A stretch of DNA of 64,000 nucleotides from Pseudomonas fildesensis (GCF_001050345.1 NZ_LFMW01000012.1:186001-250000); one strand, 5' to 3'. Shown: positions 35,440 through 45,002, counted from the first letter of the stretch. The notes: generated by a model from the sequence alone, not told the origin. Numbers and translations: made by a program.

Positions 35440-35485
35440 ATATAAGGAGGTGTAGTCCAACGGATGGCCAGTATCGCACTCACCC

Positions 35486-35501
35486 CTGTATATAGCACCA
35501 G
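35486..35501 (-). promoter_or_regulatory. LexA (SOS) box upstream of dinB
   Basis: CTGTATATAGCACCAG fits the CTG-N10-CAG LexA pattern with the A/T-rich centre of the Pseudomonas consensus CTGTATATATATACAG. It is placed 46 bp before the dinB start, as in other SOS genes. Confidence 0.8.
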
Positions 35502-35677
35502 TAGTTTGATTCTTCCCCTTAAGCGGTAGGAAATTTCCCACATGAATTTATTTTCTCAATCGAAATTGGCATCCCGATAGAGCTGAAACCCTCGGCCAGA
35601 CTGGCCCCGAGGGGCTCAAGAGGTGCCAATGGAGACCTAAGCGATTGAACCACAAGCGCTTTTCTTCTATTAACAGG

Positions 35678-35705
35678 TTGACACACCTGCGTTCCTCTGT
35701 AGAAT
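35678..35705 (+). promoter_or_regulatory. Sigma-70 promoter of first initiator tRNA
   Basis: TTGACA (35678-35683) and TAGAAT (35700-35705) with a 16-bp spacer, 13 bp before the tRNA 5' end. The same arrangement occurs before the second copy. Confidence 0.75.
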
Positions 35706-35718
35706 GCCGACACACAGA

Positions 35719-35795
<77 letters not shown>

Positions 35796-35801
35796 AACAT
35801 C

Positions 35802-35834
35802 AAAAAAGGCTACTCGAAAGAGTGGCCTTTTTTG
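35802..35834 (+). terminator. Terminator of first initiator tRNA
   Basis: AAAAAAGGC TACTC GAAA GAGTGGCCTTTTTT: a stem with A/T arms that ends in a T-run; it starts just past the tRNA. Confidence 0.8.
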
Positions 35835-35949
35835 TGCGTGCATGTTTTCGATTGTCCGACAAAAAACCTTTCTCTCTCGCGCACTTAGCGAATGTGCGCG
35901 GTGATAAACCGCTAATTCACACTTATTTGACCCATCAGCCCATTAACGG

Positions 35950-35977
35950 TTGACACCTCGCCGCTGGGCTGTAGAAT
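35950..35977 (+). promoter_or_regulatory. Sigma-70 promoter of second initiator tRNA
   Basis: TTGACA (35950-35955) and TAGAAT (35972-35977), 16-bp spacer, matching the first copy's promoter and spacing; the tRNA starts 13 bp later. Confidence 0.75.
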
Positions 35978-35989
35978 GCCGCCCACAGA

Positions 35990-36066
<77 letters not shown>

Positions 36067-36072
36067 AACATC

Positions 36073-36105
36073 AAAAAAGGCTACTCGAAAGAGTGGCCTT
36101 TTTTG
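36073..36105 (+). terminator. Terminator of second initiator tRNA
   Basis: The same AAAAAAGGC..GCCTTTTTT hairpin as after the first copy. Confidence 0.8.
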
Positions 36106-36332
36106 TATCCGGTAAAAAAGTTCTTCTGAAACAATGGCATGGCATCTTTCATGAAACCGTACACGGTTTGTAGAGTCCATCTCATCGCACGCTATGCTTA
36201 ATCCTCTACGACCAATGGCCGCTGTCGCCGCACCCGGTGATACGCGTTAATATTTGTAATTATTTTGTCCATAGGGATTGGTAACTTGGCTGGATACCCC
36301 CATCCTGTCGCGCACAATCCACGAGGTGATTG

Positions 36333-38975
36333 ATGCGCGCCAACTCGTCTGAACCACAAGACACCGTCACAGCGACACAACCGATCACTCCCACCCGTTT
36401 GCGCTGGCTGGATCTGTTGAGCAAGTACCGTCAACCCATCGGGCTGGCCGTGACTCTGTTGCTGTTCGCAATCGCCCTGATCGCCTGCCGGCACCTGCTG
36501 CTGGAACTGGATCTCTACGCTCTCCACGACTCGATTCTGGAAGTGCCCAAGCCCGCCTTGCTGGGAGCGTTCGCCGCTGCAGTTGCCGGTTTCATCATTC
36601 TCTTGGGCTATGAGTTTTCCGGCGCACGCTTTGCCGGGGTGAAACTGCCCGCCAAAACCCTGGCCCTCGGTGGTTTTACTGCCTTTGCCATCGGCAACGC
36701 CATTGGCCTATCGATGCTCTCCGGTGGTTCGGTGCGCTACCGTTTATATGCACGCCACGGCATCGGGGCTTCGGAAGTCGCCCGCATGACGGTGTTCGCC
36801 AGCCTCGCCCTGGGCTGCGCCCTGCCGCCGCTGGCCGCCCTGGCAACGCTGAGCAACTTGCCGGCAGCGTCGTCCGCCCTGCATGTATCCCAAGGTTTGC
36901 TCGGCGGCATCGCCGGCGCCGTGTTGCTGCTGTCGGTCGTGCTGTGCATCGGCATTTATCGCCGCCGCCTGCCCGAACAACCTTACCCGGACAACCTGCT
37001 GGTCAAGGCCGGGCGCCGCACCCTGCGCCTGCCCGGCCGACGCCTGACCTTGCTGCAACTGATCATCACCGCACTGGACGTCGCCGCTGCCGCCACCGTC
37101 CTTTATATGCTGCTGCCGGAAGCGCCGCCCTTCGGCCCGTTCCTGCTGGTTTACCTGCTGGCCCTGGCGGCTGGCGTACTCAGTCATGTGCCGGGTGGCG
37201 TTGGGGTATTCGAGGCGATCCTGCTGGCCGCGTTTGCCGACAAACTCGGCGCCGCGCCATTGGCCGCCGCCCTGCTGCTGTACCGCATGATCTACGTGGT
37301 GTTGCCACTGCTGATCGCCTGCGTGTTCCTGCTGGTCAACGAGGCCCAGCGCCTGTTCCAGACCCAGCAGAGCCTGCGGGTTGCCTCGGGCCTGGCGGCG
37401 CCAGTGCTGGCCGTGCTGGTTTTTTTGTCAGGCGTGGTCCTGCTGTTTTCCGGCGCCACGCCAGAAATCGACTCACGCCTGGAAAACATCGGCTTCCTGA
37501 TTCCCCACCGCCTGATTGACGCTTCGCACTTTGGTGCCAGCCTGATCGGCGTGTTGTGCCTGTTGCTGGCCCAGGGCCTGCGTCGTCGCCTGTCGGCCGC
37601 CTGGATGCTCACCATGGTGCTGCTGCTGACCGGCGCCCTGCTCTCGTTGCTCAAAGGTTTCGACTGGGAAGAAGCCAGCCTGATGACCCTGACCGCGGTG
37701 CTGCTGGCGATCTTCCGACGCTCGTTCTACCGCGCCAGCCGCTTGACCGAACTGCCCTTCTCGCCGCTGTACCTGGTGGCCAGTGTCTGCGTACTCGGTG
37801 CCTCCATCTGGCTGCTGCTGTTCGCTTATCAGGACGTGCCTTACAGCCACCAACTCTGGTGGCAGTTCACCCTCGACGCCAACGCTCCGCGCGGCCTGCG
37901 CTCGCTGCTGGGTGCCGCGGTGCTGCTGGTGATCGTGTCGCTGACCTGGCTGCTGCGCACTGCACGCCCGGTCATCCACCTGCCAACCCCGGACGAACTG
38001 GAACGCGCCACCAAGATCCTGATGGCTTCGTCACAGCCCGACGGCGGCCTGGCGCTGACCGGTGACAAAGCGCTGCTGTTCCATCCCAACGATGAAGCCT
38101 TCTTGATGTACGCCCGTCGCGGGCGCAGCCTGGTTGCCTTGTACGACCCGATCGGGCCGACCCAACCACGGGCCGAGATGATCTGGCAGTTCCGCGACCT
38201 GTGCGACATCCACCACGCGCGCCCGGTGTTCTACCAGGTACGGGCCGAGAACCTGCCGTACTACATGGACATCGGCCTCACCGCGATCAAGCTGGGCGAA
38301 GAAGCCCGCGTCGACCTGAAACGCTTTGACCTGGAAGCCAAGGGCAAAGAGATGAAAGACCTGCGCTATACCTGGAACCGTGGCACCCGGGACGGCCTGT
38401 CCCTGGAGATCCATGAACCGGGCACGGCGCCGATGGATGAGCTCAAAGTCATCTCCGATGCCTGGCTGACCGGCAAGAACGTGCGGGAAAAAGGCTTTTC
38501 CCTGGGACGATTCAGCGACGACTACCTCAAGCACTTTCGCATCGCGATCATTCGCTTCGAAGGGCACCCGGTAGCCTTCGCCAACCTGCTCGAGACCTAC
38601 AACCACGACCTGGCCAGTCTCGACCTGATGCGTGCCCACCCGGACGCGCCGAAGCTGACCATGGAGTTCATGATGGTCGGCCTGATTCAACACTATAAGA
38701 ATCACGGCTACGCCCGCTTCAGCCTCGGCATGGTGCCGTTGTCGGGCCTGCAACCGCGACGTGGCGCACCGCTGACCCAACGCCTGGGCTCGATGGTTTT
38801 CCGCCGCGGCGAGCAACTGTATAACTTCCAAGGCTTGCGCCGCTTCAAAGACAAGTTCCAGCCTGACTGGGAACCCCGTTACATGGCCGTGCCCGCAGGA
38901 CTTGATCCGCTGGTGGCACTGGCCGATACCGCCGCCCTGATCGCGGGTGGCCTGACTGGATTGGTGAAACGCTGA
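36333..38975 (+). CDS. mprF: MprF-type aminoacyl-phosphatidylglycerol synthase/flippase
   Basis: An 880-residue inner-membrane protein. The N-terminal half is a flippase-like domain with about 13 spans (from SKYRQPIGLAVTLLLFAIAL to about residue 540) and includes the LSGGSVRYRLYARHGI loop. The C-terminal part is a GNAT-like DUF2156 domain (about 560-860) that takes aminoacyl groups from tRNA: LMASSQPDGGLALTGDKALLFHP, LVALYDPIGP, KLTMEFMMVGLIQHYKNHGYARFSLGMVPLSGL. ATG 36333 follows GAGGTGA; the TTG just before is less likely. It adds an amino acid to phosphatidylglycerol and raises membrane positive charge, protecting against cationic peptides. In Pseudomonas the known enzyme is an alanyl-PG synthase; linkage to the hydrolase gene supports that. 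Confidence 0.9.
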   Translation: MRANSSEPQDTVTATQPITPTRLRWLDLLSKYRQPIGLAVTLLLFAIALIACRHLLLELDLYALHDSILEVPKPALLGAFAAAVAGFIILLGYEFSGARFAGVKLPAKTLALGGFTAFAIGNAIGLSMLSGGSVRYRLYARHGIGASEVARMTVFASLALGCALPPLAALATLSNLPAASSALHVSQGLLGGIAGAVLLLSVVLCIGIYRRRLPEQPYPDNLLVKAGRRTLRLPGRRLTLLQLIITALDVAAAATVLYMLLPEAPPFGPFLLVYLLALAAGVLSHVPGGVGVFEAILLAAFADKLGAAPLAAALLLYRMIYVVLPLLIACVFLLVNEAQRLFQTQQSLRVASGLAAPVLAVLVFLSGVVLLFSGATPEIDSRLENIGFLIPHRLIDASHFGASLIGVLCLLLAQGLRRRLSAAWMLTMVLLLTGALLSLLKGFDWEEASLMTLTAVLLAIFRRSFYRASRLTELPFSPLYLVASVCVLGASIWLLLFAYQDVPYSHQLWWQFTLDANAPRGLRSLLGAAVLLVIVSLTWLLRTARPVIHLPTPDELERATKILMASSQPDGGLALTGDKALLFHPNDEAFLMYARRGRSLVALYDPIGPTQPRAEMIWQFRDLCDIHHARPVFYQVRAENLPYYMDIGLTAIKLGEEARVDLKRFDLEAKGKEMKDLRYTWNRGTRDGLSLEIHEPGTAPMDELKVISDAWLTGKNVREKGFSLGRFSDDYLKHFRIAIIRFEGHPVAFANLLETYNHDLASLDLMRAHPDAPKLTMEFMMVGLIQHYKNHGYARFSLGMVPLSGLQPRRGAPLTQRLGSMVFRRGEQLYNFQGLRRFKDKFQPDWEPRYMAVPAGLDPLVALADTAALIAGGLTGLVKR

Positions 38976-40261
38976 TGATTCGACGCTCGTGGCGGTATGT
39001 ATTGGCCTTTGTAGTGCTGCTCGCCCTGGTCGTGGGTGGCGGCTATTGGTACTGGAACCGCCCTGCCCCACAGCCGACCCTGGAGCAACTGCCCCAGGCG
39101 GACGGTTCGGTGATGACCCGCGTGACGCCCGCCGGCACACCCAAAGCCCGGGTGGCCGTAGCGGTGATGGCCGATGAAATCCTGACCGACAGCCAACTGA
39201 TCGCCCTGAGCCAGGGCGGCAAGGCACAAATCGTTCAGGTGATCCTGCCCAAGGATGACTGCAAGCTGCAGGAACAATCGCTGCAAAGCGCCCTGGGCCA
39301 GCTCAAGGGCCCGGCGACGCTGGTTAGCGGCATCGGCCCTGGCGCTGCGCTCGCCTGGCGCTGGCTGGCCACACAGAACGACGACAAGGCCAACGCCATT
39401 TCCGTCGGCTTCGCCCTGGTGCAGGAGGGCTGCAAGGACCCGCTGCCGAAAACCGCCGCACATGGCAATTGGCTGGTGGCGTGGAACGACAACCCTGACG
39501 ACGAAAGCGCCAGTTTCGTACGCGACACCCCGCGCGCAACCACCAGCATCAGCGATTACGACATTCACTACCCGCAAGTGCTGAACAACGAGCTGCGCAA
39601 GCAACTGGTCGGCTCGGACAACGGCGGCCTGGCGATTCCTGTGGTCGAAGTTCCCGCAGGCCAAGCCAAGGACACCGTCACCTTGTTCCTCTCCGGTGAC
39701 GGCGGCTGGCGCGACCTGGACCGCGACGTGGCCGGCGAAATGGCCAAGATCGGCTACCCGGTGGTCGGCATCGACACCCTGCGCTACTACTGGCAGCACA
39801 AGACCCCGGAACAAAGCGCCAAAGACCTCAGCGAGCTGATGCAGCACTACCGGCAGAAGTGGGGCACCAAGCGTTTCGTGCTGACCGGTTATTCGTTCGG
39901 CGCCGACGTGCTGCCGGCGATCTACAACCGCATGCCGGAAAACGAACAGCAACGGGTCGACGCTATCATCCTGCTGGCCTTCGCCCGCACCGGCAGCTTT
40001 GAGATCGAAGTGGAAGGCTGGCTCGGCAATGCCGGCAAGGAAGCGGCGACCGGTCCGGAAATGGCCAAGCTGCCGGCAGACAAGGTGGTGTGCATCTACG
40101 GCGCGGAAGAAGTCGACGAGAGCGGCTGCACCGAGAAGACCGCCGTGGGCGAAGCGATCAAGCTGCCAGGCGGGCATCACTTCGACGAGAACTACCCGGC
40201 GCTGGCGAAGCGTTTGGTGGATATCATCGAGAAGCATCAGGCCAAGGATAAAGCCGAGTAA
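38975..40261 (+). CDS. AcvB/VirJ-family aminoacyl-PG hydrolase
   Basis: A 428-residue exported protein with an N-terminal anchor (YVLAFVVLLALVVGGGYWYW). The C-terminal half is an alpha/beta hydrolase: VTLFLSGDGGWRDLDRDVA (oxyanion region), FVLTGYSFGADVLPAIYNR with the GxSxG nucleophile, and conserved GHHFDENY at the His position. This family includes Agrobacterium AcvB and the P. aeruginosa periplasmic esterase that removes alanine from alanyl-PG. The start overlaps the mprF stop (TGATG), so the two genes are coupled and make and break the same lipid. A REP element follows. Confidence 0.85.
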   Translation: MIRRSWRYVLAFVVLLALVVGGGYWYWNRPAPQPTLEQLPQADGSVMTRVTPAGTPKARVAVAVMADEILTDSQLIALSQGGKAQIVQVILPKDDCKLQEQSLQSALGQLKGPATLVSGIGPGAALAWRWLATQNDDKANAISVGFALVQEGCKDPLPKTAAHGNWLVAWNDNPDDESASFVRDTPRATTSISDYDIHYPQVLNNELRKQLVGSDNGGLAIPVVEVPAGQAKDTVTLFLSGDGGWRDLDRDVAGEMAKIGYPVVGIDTLRYYWQHKTPEQSAKDLSELMQHYRQKWGTKRFVLTGYSFGADVLPAIYNRMPENEQQRVDAIILLAFARTGSFEIEVEGWLGNAGKEAATGPEMAKLPADKVVCIYGAEEVDESGCTEKTAVGEAIKLPGGHHFDENYPALAKRLVDIIEKHQAKDKAE

Positions 40262-40283
40262 TCTCGGGCTGTATGCAAAAAAA

Positions 40284-40373
40284 CTGTGGGAGGGGGCTTG
40301 CTCCCGATAGCGGTGGATCAGTCACAGCATCCTTGACTGACACTTTGCTATCGGGAGCAAGCCCCCTCCCGCA
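40284..40373. repeat. REPIN between acvB-type gene and recJ
   Basis: CTGTGGGAGGGGGCTTGCTC at the left and GGGAGCAAGCCCCCTCCCGC at the right, with CCCGATAGC/GCTATCGGG in between. It separates converging genes and can form a long hairpin. Confidence 0.85.
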
Positions 40374-40396
40374 TTTTGTTTTGCGGTATGGCTCAA

Positions 40397-42106
40397 TTAG
40401 CGCGGTTCGATATGCGCAATCATCAACTGCACGGTTTCCTGCCCACGGAACTCGTTCACGTCCAGCTTGTAGGCCAATTCCACCCAACGCACCGTCGGGT
40501 TCGGCCAGACCTCACGGTCTACCCCAAACGCAATGCCATCGAGCTTCACAGACCCGCACTCCGTCTTGAGCACCACCTTCAGGTGCCGCTCCCCCACCAC
40601 GCGCTGCTCCACCAACTGGAACACACCGTGAAACAACGGCTCGGGGAAGTGTTGCCCCCACGGGCCGGCATGGCGCAGCGCGCGGGCCAGTTCCAGGTGA
40701 AACTCTTCCACCGCCAGGGTGCCGTCGGACAGTAGGCGGCCGGTGAGGTCTTCTTCGCGAAGTTGCCGACGCACTTCGGCATCAAAGGCTTCGGCGAACA
40801 GTGGGAAATTCGCCTCGGGCAGCGTCAGCCCCGCCGCCATGGCGTGGCCACCGTACTTGGCGATCAGGTTGGGATGCTGGCTCGCAACCACCGCCAGGGC
40901 ATCACGGATGTGAAAACCCGCCACGGAGCGTCCAGAGCCCTTGAGCAGGCCATCACCGGCATCGGCAAAGGCGATGGTCGGGCGGAAATAACGCTCTTTC
41001 ATGCGCGACGCCAGAATCCCGATCACGCCCTGGTGCCACTCCGGGTCGAACAGGCACAAGCCGTAGGGCATCGACTCCACCGGCAAGTCCTTGAGCTGGG
41101 CCAGGGCCTCGCGCTGCATACCTTGTTCGATGGATTTGCGGTCCTGGTTCATGCCGTCCAGTTGCGCGGCCATTTCCCGCGCGGCGGCGAAATCCGTGGT
41201 GAGCAGGCATTCGATGCCCAGGCTCATGTCATCCAGGCGGCCCGCAGCGTTGAGCCGAGGCCCGAGAATAAAGCCGAGGTCGGTGGAGGTAATGCGGGCG
41301 TGATCGCGCTTGGCCACTTCGAGGATCGCCTTGATCCCGGGCCGGGCGCGACCGGCGCGAATCCGTTCCAGGCCCTGATGCACCAGAATGCGGTTGTTGG
41401 CGTCCAAGGGCACCACGTCGGCGACGCTGCCGAGGGCCACCAGGTCGAGCAATTCGCCGATGTTCGGCTGCGGTTTGTTGTCGTACCAGCCCAGGCTGCG
41501 CAAACGCGCGCGAAGGGCCATCAGCACGTAGAAGATCACGCCGACACCGGCCAGGGCCTTGCTCGGGAACTCGCAGCCGGGCTGGTTTGGGTTGACGATA
41601 GCGTCCGCTGCCGGCAACTCATCCCCCGGCAAGTGGTGATCGGTGACCAGCACCTGCAGCCCCGCCGCTTTCGCCGCCGCGACGCCTTCGACGCTGGAGA
41701 TGCCGTTGTCCACGGTGATCAGCAGCTGCGGCTCGCGCTGCAGCGCCACGGCGACGATTTCCGGGGTCAGGCCGTAGCCGTATTCAAACCGGTTGGGCAC
41801 CAGGTAGTCGACATGGGCCGCACCGAGCAAACGCAGACCCAGGGTGCCCACGGTGCTGGCAGTGGCGCCATCGGCATCGAAGTCGCCGACGATCAGGATG
41901 CGCTGGCGCTGCTCCAGGGCCGTCACCAGCAAGTCCACGGCCGCATCGATACCCTTGAGCTGCTGATAGGGAATCAACCGTGCCAGGCTCTTGTCCAGCT
42001 CGGCCTCGGACTGCACCCCGCGCGCGGCGTAGAGACGGGTCAACAGCGGTGGCAATTCACCGAGAAACGGCAGGACAGCGGGCAACGGGCGGGGATCGAT
42101 ACGCAT
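40397..42106 (-). CDS. recJ: Single-strand-specific 5'-3' exonuclease RecJ
   Basis: A 569-residue DHH-superfamily nuclease. The ATG at 42106 gives the standard MRIDPRPLPAVLPFL start. The catalytic motifs are present: ILIVGDFDADGATAS (motif I), VTVDNGISSVEG (motif II), VTDHHLPGDELP (motif III, DHH) and GSVADVVPLD; the DHHA1 part has RSVAGFHIRDALAVVASQHPNLIAKYGGHAMAAGL. Acts in recombinational repair and mismatch repair in the cytoplasm. No good Shine-Dalgarno sequence before the start. The gap to yaeQ holds CAAGCTT repeats. Confidence 0.95.
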   Translation of the reverse strand: MRIDPRPLPAVLPFLGELPPLLTRLYAARGVQSEAELDKSLARLIPYQQLKGIDAAVDLLVTALEQRQRILIVGDFDADGATASTVGTLGLRLLGAAHVDYLVPNRFEYGYGLTPEIVAVALQREPQLLITVDNGISSVEGVAAAKAAGLQVLVTDHHLPGDELPAADAIVNPNQPGCEFPSKALAGVGVIFYVLMALRARLRSLGWYDNKPQPNIGELLDLVALGSVADVVPLDANNRILVHQGLERIRAGRARPGIKAILEVAKRDHARITSTDLGFILGPRLNAAGRLDDMSLGIECLLTTDFAAAREMAAQLDGMNQDRKSIEQGMQREALAQLKDLPVESMPYGLCLFDPEWHQGVIGILASRMKERYFRPTIAFADAGDGLLKGSGRSVAGFHIRDALAVVASQHPNLIAKYGGHAMAAGLTLPEANFPLFAEAFDAEVRRQLREEDLTGRLLSDGTLAVEEFHLELARALRHAGPWGQHFPEPLFHGVFQLVEQRVVGERHLKVVLKTECGSVKLDGIAFGVDREVWPNPTVRWVELAYKLDVNEFRGQETVQLMIAHIEPR

Positions 42107-42140
42107 GGGACGGTGGGGAGTTCTCTGTAGGGGAAATGTA

Positions 42141-42196
42141 AGTGGCAAGCTTCAAGCTTCAAGCTTCAAGCTTGTAGCTAAAAGCTAGTGGCTTGA
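42141..42196. repeat. CAAGCTT tandem repeats and inverted partner
   Basis: Four consecutive CAAGCTT units (7-bp period) from about 42145 are followed by GTAGCTAAAAGCTAGTGGCTTGAAGCTG, which folds back on them. A related stretch lies at 47493-47570. It fills the gap between recJ and yaeQ. Confidence 0.8.
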
Positions 42197-42208
42197 AGCT
42201 GCTTCAAT

Positions 42209-42751
42209 TCAATCGCGTTCGCCAACCAGCCAATCCAGCTGCACTTCATGCTGGCCACGGTCATCAGTGACGAAGATCGTGCCTTCGCTGATCATTACGT
42301 CCCACTTGATGACGCGGGGCATGTCCTTGGCCAGGGTCTCAAGGATTTCCTGAGGCACGGCGGCGATGTGCACGTTTTTCAGGTTCTTAGCCACCGGCAC
42401 CACTTTGCCCTCCCACACGCGCAAGCTGCCATAAGCCAGCAAGGTGGTGCGCTCGGTGCGACGCGAGCACCAGGTCAGGCGGTCGGCATCGGGCTGGCCG
42501 ACTTCAATCCAGTGCAGAACCCGATCATCCAGGCTTTTTTCCCACAGGGCTGGTTCGTCTACATCTGATAGACCACGACCAAAAGCCAACTGCTCGTTGT
42601 AAAACAGGGCGTAGGCCAGCAGGCGTACGGTCATGCGCTCTTCGGTTTCCGAAGGGTGACGGGCAATGGTCTGTTTAACGCTCTCGTACACCGAACGGTC
42701 GAGGTCGGTGAGGTTGAGTTCGAATTTGTAGGTCGTGGACGGCTGGGCCAT
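42209..42751 (-). CDS. yaeQ: YaeQ family protein
   Basis: A 180-residue protein with the YaeQ pattern throughout: MAQPSTTYKFELNLTDLDRSVY start, ARHPSETEERMTVRLLAYALFY, SDVDEPALWEKSLDDRVLHWIEVGQPD, LTWCSRRTERTTLLAYG. The fold is a restriction-enzyme-like PD-(D/E)XK relative, with DEPALW and WIEVGQPD providing acidic residues; activity is not established. It was first noted as a suppressor of RfaH loss in E. coli. Located upstream of recJ on the same strand. Confidence 0.92.
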   Translation of the reverse strand: MAQPSTTYKFELNLTDLDRSVYESVKQTIARHPSETEERMTVRLLAYALFYNEQLAFGRGLSDVDEPALWEKSLDDRVLHWIEVGQPDADRLTWCSRRTERTTLLAYGSLRVWEGKVVPVAKNLKNVHIAAVPQEILETLAKDMPRVIKWDVMISEGTIFVTDDRGQHEVQLDWLVGERD

Positions 42752-42899
42752 GAACGGGCTTCTAGAGACTGGGAAAGGCGGCCAGTCTAACCGATGGCGA
42801 GGTCATTCAACGAATCCTGCGCTGCATCACCCTTATCCCTGGGCCGCTCGCCTATGTTACAAGGCTTCATACCCTTGCCCTGCGCTTGAAAGGATCCTC

Positions 42900-44099
42900 A
42901 TGTCGTTTAATGCCAAACCGCTTGCCGGCCTGAAAGTCATCGAACTCGGCACCCTGATCGCCGGCCCGTTCGCCTCACGCATCTGCGCCGAGTTCGGCGC
43001 CGACGTGATCAAGGTCGAATCCCCGGACGGCGGCGACCCCCTGCGCAAATGGCGCAAATTGTATGAAGGCACTTCACTGTGGTGGTTTGTGCAGGCGCGT
43101 AACAAGAAGTCGCTGACGCTGAACCTCAAGCACCCGGACGGCCTGGCGATTCTCAAGCAGTTGCTGGCGGACGCCGACATCCTCATCGAGAACTTCCGCC
43201 CCGGCGTGCTGGAAAAGCTCGGCCTGAGCTGGGAAACCTTGCACGCACTCAACCCGAAATTGGTGATGGTGCGCCTCTCGGGCTTTGGCCAGACGGGGCC
43301 AATGAAAGACCAGCCGGGGTTTGGTGCGGTGTGAGAATCCATGGGCGGGTTGCGCTATATCACCGGCTTCGAGGACCGCCCGCCAGTGCGCACCGGGATT
43401 TCTATTGGCGACTCCATTGCAGCCTTGTGGGCGGTGATCGGTGCACTGATGGCGTTGCGGCACCGCGAGGTCAACGGTGGTGTAGGCCAGGTGGTGGATG
43501 TGGCGTTGTATGAAGCCATCTTCGCCATGATGGAAAGCATGATCCCCGAGTTCGACGTGTTCGGGTTTATTCGCGAACGCACCGGCAACATCATGCCTGG
43601 CATTACGCCGTCTTCAATCCACACCAGCGCTGACGGCAAGCATGTGCAGATTGGGGCCAATGGCGATGCAATCTTCAAGCGCTTCATGTCGGCGATCGGC
43701 CGTGAAGACCTGGCCAACGATCCCGAGCTGGCCAGTAACGACGGGCGTGATGGTCGTCGCGATGAGCTTTACGGGGTGATTGATCGCTGGGTTAACACCT
43801 TGCCGCTGGAGCAGGTGGTGGAGCAACTCAACAAGGCCGAGGTGCCTGCCAGCCGGATCTACAGTGCCGAGGACATGCTGGGGGACCCACAATTCCTGGC
43901 CCGCGAAATGTTCCTCAAGGCGCAGCTGCCCGGTGGCAAGGACTTCAAGATGCCGGGCATCGTACCCAAGTTGTCGGACACGCCGGGCAGTTGCGAATGG
44001 GTCGGGCCGCAACTGGGTGAACACAACAACGCGTTGCTCAATGAACTGGGGTATGACGCCCTGGCAATCACCCGCTTGCGTGAGGATGGCGCGATCTGA
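42900..44099 (+). pseudogene. Family III CoA-transferase (CaiB/BaiF), broken by in-frame TGA
   Basis: One continuous frame of about 400 codons encodes a CaiB/BaiF-type CoA-transferase, but codon 145 (43332-43334) is TGA. Before it: MSFNAKPLAGLKVIELGTLIAGPFASRICAEFGADVIKVESP and LSGFGQTGPMKDQPGFGAV; after it: ESMGGLRYITGFEDRPPVRTGISIGDSIAA, both standard for the family, where the join normally reads GFGAVGESMGG or similar. So a single Gly codon (GGA) has probably changed to TGA. Nothing else is damaged. The 5' part makes a 144-residue fragment; an internal ATG at 43341 heads the remaining 252 codons. The likely original role is transfer of CoA between organic acids. Its end overlaps the next gene (TGATG), so translation coupling to that gene would suffer. 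Confidence 0.88.
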
Positions 44100-44983
44100 T
44101 GGCTCGTCGCGGCAGGCGCTGGTTCGCTCACCTCTTTGTCGTCGCTGTGATGGTCGGCGACTGGCCGCTGTCGGCCAGTGCCGAGGACACGCTGATCTGG
44201 TTACTGCGCGACTTGCCGCCACTGACCATTTTCGAAGGGCCGCAGAAAGGCCAGGGGGCGGTGGACCAACTGCTGCCCATCCTCATCGAGCACCTGCCGG
44301 AGTATCGACATCAGGTCCTGCACGTTAACCGCGCCCGGGGCACACAGATGATGCGCGAACCTTCTTTCACCTGCGACCCCTCGCTGCTGTGGACATCGGA
44401 GCGGGCAAAGTACGTGGTGTTTTCGACACAGGCATTTGTAGTGGTCAGCAATGGGGTGATGATCCGCCGGAGCCAACAGGACGTGATGGCGCCCTTTATC
44501 GTCGAGGACCAGTTCGATCTGCCGGCTTTTCTCGAGGCTCACAACACACGCCTCGGTGCTACGGCCGAACGCAGCTACGGTCCTGTCATCGATGAACAGC
44601 TCAAACACGCCGACCCTCACACGCTGGCACTCCATTACGGCAACGACGCCCTGGGCAGCTTGCTGCAGATGCAGCGGCTTGGCCGACTGGAAGCGGTATT
44701 GGGTTACTGGACAGAGATCCGTTATCACGCCATGCAACAGGGCATTGATCCCCAGGACCTGGTGTTCTTCCCGATCAAAGGCTCCATGCCGTACCAACGC
44801 ACGTATATTGGTTGTTCGAATACCGCCCAGGGCCGCCAGGCCATCGAACGAATCAATCAACTGCTGCGCGACACACCTCAGACGCAAGCGCAGCAGTCCT
44901 ATGCGTCGTGGCTGGACCCCGCCACGCGCGAGCACTACCTGCACGATAACCCGAGTTTTTTCCAGGACTCGGCCGAGCCCTGA
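44099..44983 (+). CDS. Periplasmic solute-binding-like protein (TIGR02285 type)
   Basis: A 294-residue exported protein: signal peptide RWFAHLFVVAVMVGDWPLSASA, then a bilobed binding-protein fold of the family III type (TLIWLLRDLPPLTIFEG, GAVDQLLPILIEHLPEY, VLGYWTEIRYHAMQQGI). It resembles the conserved hypothetical family known as TIGR02285, which looks like amino-acid-binding or polar amino-acid sensing proteins with no linked permease. No permease is seen here. The start overlaps the CoA-transferase stop (TGATG). A terminator follows. Confidence 0.75.
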   Translation: MARRGRRWFAHLFVVAVMVGDWPLSASAEDTLIWLLRDLPPLTIFEGPQKGQGAVDQLLPILIEHLPEYRHQVLHVNRARGTQMMREPSFTCDPSLLWTSERAKYVVFSTQAFVVVSNGVMIRRSQQDVMAPFIVEDQFDLPAFLEAHNTRLGATAERSYGPVIDEQLKHADPHTLALHYGNDALGSLLQMQRLGRLEAVLGYWTEIRYHAMQQGIDPQDLVFFPIKGSMPYQRTYIGCSNTAQGRQAIERINQLLRDTPQTQAQQSYASWLDPATREHYLHDNPSFFQDSAEP

Positions 44984-45002
44984 CAAATCGCGGACAAAAA
45001 GA

